The notes below the pieces were generated by a model. The model searched no databases and was not told where the DNA came from. It was given only the letters and a program-made list of their open reading frames with translations. From Maricaulis sp017643475 (lineage in GTDB: Bacteria > Pseudomonadota > Alphaproteobacteria > Caulobacterales > Maricaulaceae), in contig NZ_CP138920.1 in the NCBI RefSeq assembly GCF_047123815.1, positions 2,108,001 through 2,172,000 of the forward strand: a stretch of 64,000 nucleotides of DNA. Direction: 5' to 3'. Shown here piece by piece: positions 60,132-64,000 of this stretch; position 1 is the stretch's first letter; each line of letters begins with the position of its first letter. A program made the translations under genes and the position numbers.

Positions 60132-62300
60132 GTGCGTAAGTCTGGTTATCGATCTCTTCTGACGGCCCTGTTGGGCAGTGCAGCCTTGAGTTTTGGCGCG
60201 CTGGCGCAGGACACCGGAGCGACATCGGAGCCGGGGGTGGAGATCTATCTCCCGGCCGCCTTCGCTGAATTCCTTCCGCAAAACGCCAACGACATGGTCC
60301 GCCGCCTGCCGGGTTTCCAGGTGGATGAGGGCGACCAGGTGCGCGGCCTGTCCGGCGCCCAGGGCAATGTCCTCATCAACGGCCGCCGGCTCCCGCCACG
60401 CTCCGGTTCGCTCAATACACGTCTCAGCACGATGCGGGTCGAGGATGTCGAGCGCTTTGAGCTGATCGAGGCGGGCGCCCGCGATATCGACATGCAGGGT
60501 TATCCCCTGTTGCTAAATATCGTGCTGCGCGACCAGACGGCACGCCGTTTCAACGGTCGCATGGAAATCGAGCCGCGCGAGGATGGCGGGGACGAGGTCC
60601 AGCTGGCCTTTGGCGGTTCCACCACCGGCGGATCGGTCGAGCTTGAGGGCAATTTCGAACTCTATGACGAGGCCCTGCTGGCCTATAGCGATGTGCGCCA
60701 GTCCAACGCCGACACGCCGACAGCACGGTTCTCGACGGATCGCCACACCACCACGTCCCGCCGCGATGCTCAGGGGTCTGCAACTATCCCGATGGGCGAG
60801 GGGCGCAGCCTCGTCCTCTCGGCGGCCTATGCGGGACGCGCGAATTCGCAGCGTCCGACCGAGGAGGAAATCGCGTCCGGTGCCGCATTGCAGGAGCGCA
60901 GCGAATCCGACTCGACGGAGACCAGTTTTGGCTTGGAATACACCTCGCCCCTGGGCGAGGCGCTGGACCTTCATGCCGTCGTGACCCGCCAGGACGGTGA
61001 GCAGGAAAGCTCGGCCAGCCTGATTGATGCCGGGTCGATCGGTCGGTTCAGTTCCGGTGAGGAGACGAGCGAAACCGCGACACGCGCAACCGTGCGCTGG
61101 CGGATCAGTGATGTCTGGGCGCTGGAAGCGGGCGGAACTTGGGCGCTCAACACGCTGGACGGTGCCTTCTCGGCGACGATTGATGGTGTGCTCCAGGATA
61201 TCGACGGCTCCAACGCCTCGGTCGAGGAAACAAGAACAGCGGGCCTGGCCGTGCTCAGCTGGACACCGCGCCCGGATGTGTCAGCTAATTTCGGCGGCCG
61301 TGTCGAGCAATTCACTCTCAACTCCTCCAACGCGCCGGGCGAGCTGTCGCTGACGGATGTCGTGCCGCGGGCCGATGTCAGCTGGACGATGGAGAATGAC
61401 TGGGTCCTGCGTGTCTCTGCCGAGCGCGAGGTCGGACAGCTGGGTCTGGGGCAGTTCCTGGCCGAGACCAATCTGGACAATTCTCTCAACACGTCCGGCG
61501 CCGCCACACTGGAACCGGAACGGTCCTGGACCTACCGGGCCGAGCTGGAGCGTCGTTTCGGCGAGCGTGGTCTGGTGCGCCTGCAGGCGCAGCGCCGGGA
61601 AATCGAGAACCCCATTTCGCGCATTCTGACGACTGAAGGCGATGTCATCCCGGCCAATATCGGACCGGAGACGATTGATACGCTGGAAGGTGTATTCGAG
61701 TTTGATCTCGGCCGCTTTGGTATGCCTGGTCTGTTTATCGACGGTTTGGCTGTTCTTCGCCAGTCGGAGCGTATCGACCCGCTCCAGGGCTTTGTTCGCG
61801 AGACTTCGGGGCACCAGGATCATACGTTCGAGATCGGCCTGCGCCAGGAATTTGCCGATGGCAAATATGTGCTCGGCTTCGAGATCGAGGACGATGCTCC
61901 GGCGACGCATTACTGGCTGACCCAGATCCGTCGCCAGGTGCGTGGACTGGAAGCGCGCGTGAATGGTGAGTGGCGTCATTCCGACAGCTGGCGGACAGGT
62001 TTCTGGCTTCGCTTGCCGGAGACCCAGCGCGACGAGATCTATATCTTCGACGGTGTTCGTACGGGTAATATGAGCCCGGTCCTGCGCAACACGATTGAAC
62101 GGGACACTGGTGCGTTCTTGTCCCTGTGGACCGAGTTTGAAGTGCGTGACGGAGTGCATCTACGCCTGAATGTACGCACCGGCCGTTCGCGGGAAGCGTC
62201 AACACAGGTCTTCGATATCAATGGCACCGAGCTCGACTATGCCAGCATCGACCAGGACAACGTGCCAAGCTTCAACCTGCGCCTGCGCTGGAATCGCTAG
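60132..62300 (+). CDS. TonB-dependent-receptor-like outer-membrane protein
   Basis: A 722-residue outer-membrane protein. A signal peptide ends near SFGALAQDT, and a plug-like domain follows (NANDMVRRLPGFQVDEGDQV, GAQGNVLINGRRLPPRSG, VEDVERFELIEAGARDIDMQ), then a beta-barrel of about 580 residues ending in FNLRLRWNR. No clear TonB box is seen and the length is short for this family. The start is uncertain: GTG at 60132 gives a clean signal peptide; GTG at 60120, GTG at 60108 and TTG at 60096 are alternatives. Substrate unknown. It follows lysK by 80 bases on the same strand and may be co-transcribed. Confidence 0.78.
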   Translation: MRKSGYRSLLTALLGSAALSFGALAQDTGATSEPGVEIYLPAAFAEFLPQNANDMVRRLPGFQVDEGDQVRGLSGAQGNVLINGRRLPPRSGSLNTRLSTMRVEDVERFELIEAGARDIDMQGYPLLLNIVLRDQTARRFNGRMEIEPREDGGDEVQLAFGGSTTGGSVELEGNFELYDEALLAYSDVRQSNADTPTARFSTDRHTTTSRRDAQGSATIPMGEGRSLVLSAAYAGRANSQRPTEEEIASGAALQERSESDSTETSFGLEYTSPLGEALDLHAVVTRQDGEQESSASLIDAGSIGRFSSGEETSETATRATVRWRISDVWALEAGGTWALNTLDGAFSATIDGVLQDIDGSNASVEETRTAGLAVLSWTPRPDVSANFGGRVEQFTLNSSNAPGELSLTDVVPRADVSWTMENDWVLRVSAEREVGQLGLGQFLAETNLDNSLNTSGAATLEPERSWTYRAELERRFGERGLVRLQAQRREIENPISRILTTEGDVIPANIGPETIDTLEGVFEFDLGRFGMPGLFIDGLAVLRQSERIDPLQGFVRETSGHQDHTFEIGLRQEFADGKYVLGFEIEDDAPATHYWLTQIRRQVRGLEARVNGEWRHSDSWRTGFWLRLPETQRDEIYIFDGVRTGNMSPVLRNTIERDTGAFLSLWTEFEVRDGVHLRLNVRTGRSREASTQVFDINGTELDYASIDQDNVPSFNLRLRWNR

Positions 62301-62323
62301 TCAAAAACTCAGGTAAAAAATAA

Positions 62324-62363
62324 TTGACATGGGGTTCGGGATTTCTTACATCAGTGCATGTAA
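62324..62363 (+). promoter_or_regulatory. Promoter with overlapping palindromic operator
   Basis: TTGACA (62324-62329) and TACATC (62347-62352) are spaced 17 bases. The -10 lies inside an inverted repeat, TTACAT (62346-62351) CAGTGC ATGTAA (62358-62363). The repeat is a good candidate operator for the XRE regulator of the same operon, which would repress its own transcription. Confidence 0.6.
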
Positions 62364-62396
62364 AGAATTTCAGATACTGTGTGGAAGGTTTTTAAC

Positions 62397-62855
62397 ATGA
62401 GTTTTTATGAGCGCATCAACACTGCCGGCCTGGTCACCAGCCTCCTGGTTCTAGCCTGGTATGCCATGCAGGTCGTGCCGCAAATGGGCGAGATGCCTGT
62501 CGCGGAAATCGCCTATACGCGCCCGATGATCTATGCGGTTGTTGTCGGCGTTATACTGTCGATCATCACCGCGATCCTGGTCTCTGTCGGTTCTGCCATC
62601 TGGCTGACGGTGAAAGAGGGCAAGGACGCCGTCGATGCCGAGTTCGGCAATGAGGACGAGCGGGACAAACATATCGGTCGTCTGGGTGACGCCATGGGCG
62701 GGCACTTGCTGTCGGTCGCGGTTATCGGTGCGTTGGTGCTGATCTGGATGGAGTATGACACGTTCTGGGTCGCCAATTGCCTGTTCATCGGGGCCTGGTC
62801 GAGCGCTGCTCTTGGCACAGTCATCAAGCTGTTCGCCTATCGCGGGGCGGTGTGA
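62397..62855 (+). CDS. Four-helix membrane protein paired with an XRE regulator
   Basis: A 152-residue membrane protein with four hydrophobic segments (AGLVTSLLVLAWYAMQVV, YAVVVGVILSIITAILVSVG, LLSVAVIGALVLIWM, ANCLFIGAWSSAALGTVI). The acidic loop in the middle (AEFGNEDERDKHIG) resembles the DUF2178-like proteins that often accompany short XRE regulators. Its TGA overlaps the regulator ATG by one base, so the two are coupled. Function unknown. The ATG at 62397 is preferred to 62379. Confidence 0.72.
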   Translation: MSFYERINTAGLVTSLLVLAWYAMQVVPQMGEMPVAEIAYTRPMIYAVVVGVILSIITAILVSVGSAIWLTVKEGKDAVDAEFGNEDERDKHIGRLGDAMGGHLLSVAVIGALVLIWMEYDTFWVANCLFIGAWSSAALGTVIKLFAYRGAV

Positions 62856-63079
62856 TGAGCAAGCCGACCAAGATCACGAATGACATCCGGCGCCTGCGCT
62901 TTGATGCAGACGAGATGACACAGGCCGAGCTGGCCAAGCGCATCGGCGTTACCCGTCAGACGGTGTTGGCGATTGAACAGGGTCGTTATTCGCCGTCGCT
63001 GGAAGTGGCCTTCAAGATCGCCAGCGTGTTCAAGGTGCCGCTCGAACAGGTGTTCCAGTATCCGCTGAACGACGAGTGA
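62855..63079 (+). CDS. Short XRE-family transcriptional regulator
   Basis: A 74-residue helix-turn-helix protein. EMTQAELAKRIGVTRQTVLA then IEQGRYSPSLEVAFKIASVF is the five-helix Cro/XRE domain and makes up nearly the whole protein. It starts on the last base of the preceding stop codon (TGATG), so it is made together with the membrane protein. It is likely to bind the inverted repeat at 62346-62363. Its 3' end overlaps the convergent P450 remnant by 50 bases. Confidence 0.9.
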   Translation: MSKPTKITNDIRRLRFDADEMTQAELAKRIGVTRQTVLAIEQGRYSPSLEVAFKIASVFKVPLEQVFQYPLNDE

Positions 63080-64000
63080 CCTTCATCGCCACATCGACAT
63101 CCGGCTGCAGGGTGATGCGCATCACCGGCAGAGGGTGTCGATGGCCTGCGAACTGGAACTTCAGATCGCGCAACAGAACGGCTAGCACAATGGCCATTTT
63201 CATCATCGCGAAGCGCGCGCCGATATAGACGCGTGGTCCGATACCGAAAGGCAGATCGGCAAAGCGGCTGATGCTCTCTCCGGCTTCGCCCAGGAAGCGT
63301 TCCGGTCGAAACTCGTCCGGTTCTGGCCAGAGCTCGCGATGGCGGTGGAGCAGCCATGTCGAGACCGGCACATCCGTATTGGCCGGAATGGGCACGCCGC
63401 CCACATCATCCGCTTCGATGAAGCAGCGGGCAAGGATCGTGGCGGACGGATATAGACGCAGACTTTCCTTGATGACAGCGACCGTCCAGGGCAGGTCATC
63501 CGTCCAGTTTTCCGGCGTCTGCGGATCCAGATCCGCCCTGTCGAGTTCCTGTTCCAGGCGCGCCAGAGCGACCGGTGATTGCGACAGCAGATAGAGCGTC
63601 CAGGTCAGCGTGCGAGCCGTGGTTTCATAGCCTGCCGCCAGGAAGGTCAGCAGATTGTCGACGACGGCGGTATCATCGAGGCCAGCACTCAGAAGCAGGT
63701 CCAGAAAGTCGGCCGGGCGGTCTGCTTGTTCAGGCGAGGGGCGACCGCGCCGACCTTGCGCGGTGTAAAGACCGGAGACACGGCCTTGCGGGCCGTCTTC
63801 CAGATCTCTCCCTCCGCCGTCAGTAACCCGTCGCGCAGGAAGGGACGCAGGACCGCCTGGCGCATCGGGTTCATCCGGTAACTGCCGACATTGGCGATAA
63901 AACAGTGATGGATGGCACCCGGATCATTGATGATCAGCGAAGAGCGTCCGAGAAAACGGAACGGCGCAATGTTGAGGTGGAAGTGCTGTTCACCCCAGAC
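63030..64000 (-). pseudogene. Decayed cytochrome P450, 5' end beyond the window
   Basis: Pieces of a P450 lie in two frames. Upstream: RPFLRDGLLTAEGEIWKTAR and SPVFTPRKVGAVAP (helix C region), stopping at TGA 63689-63691. Downstream, in another frame: ADFLDLLLSAGLDD, LLTFLAAGYETTARTLTW (I helix), IKESLRLYP (ExxR) and FGIGPRVYIGARFA. The roughly 100 residues that normally lie between helices C and I are missing, the frame changes near 63713-63740, and the heme-ligand Cys in the FGxGxRxCxG motif is Tyr (TAT, one base from TGT). All three changes argue that no active P450 is made. The gene runs off the right edge. Confidence 0.88.

Overview
The window reads as a chromosomal segment of a GC-rich (about 60%) alphaproteobacterium of the Caulobacterales/Maricaulales type (a Maricaulis- or Hyphomonas-like marine oligotroph). 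Reasons: a GcrA cell-cycle regulator, three TonB-dependent outer-membrane receptor genes, the long alphaproteobacterial dCTP deaminase, class I lysyl-tRNA synthetase, and abundant GTG/TTG starts. No rRNA, tRNA, CRISPR array, insertion sequence or prophage was recognised.

Layout. (1) 117-14793 is an alpha-glucan (maltodextrin/starch) utilisation locus: a TonB-dependent receptor, two convergent tryptophan-halogenase-family flavoproteins, an MFS sugar transporter, a GH13 alpha-glucosidase, a lipoprotein pullulanase-type GH13 enzyme, a lipoprotein esterase and a GH97 alpha-glucosidase that carries an apparent one-base frameshift. Glucan would be imported by the receptor, cut in the periplasm by the pullulanase and GH97, and taken into the cytoplasm by the MFS carrier for the GH13 glucosidase. 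(2) 15003-22619: moaA, a TauE/SafE permease, a class D beta-lactamase, a LytTR regulator and a large TonB-dependent receptor. (3) 22734-34757: an Lrp regulator divergent from a class V aminotransferase, a curlin-repeat protein, then a peptide/gamma-glutamyl block (gamma-glutamylcyclotransferase, AbgT transporter, three tandem M13 metallopeptidase lipoproteins). (4) 34815-40740: an RND efflux operon (outer-membrane factor, adaptor, permease). (5) 41015-43998: phoR-phoU-phoB with a Pho box upstream of phoU. (6) 44094-54546: a 31-codon membrane ORF, a gene interrupted by an amber codon, gcrA, an ABC-2 permease, argD-hslO, trkH-apaG, dcd, a GT2 glycosyltransferase with a coupled small membrane protein, and a SixA-like phosphatase. 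(7) 54658-64000: 1-Cys peroxiredoxin, an rtcB operon with a basic protein of unknown function and a strongly structured upstream region, lysyl-tRNA synthetase, a TonB-receptor-like barrel, a membrane-protein/XRE pair with a palindromic operator candidate, and a decayed cytochrome P450 running off the window end.

The best candidates for something undescribed are the rtcB region (55587-57640: basic partner protein, a terminator-bearing structured element and a Shine-Dalgarno-sequestering hairpin) and the pair of convergent halogenase paralogues embedded in a starch-utilisation locus. The clearest broken genes are the P450 (internal deletion, frame change, heme-ligand Cys replaced by Tyr), the amber-interrupted gene at 44285 and the GH97 frameshift.
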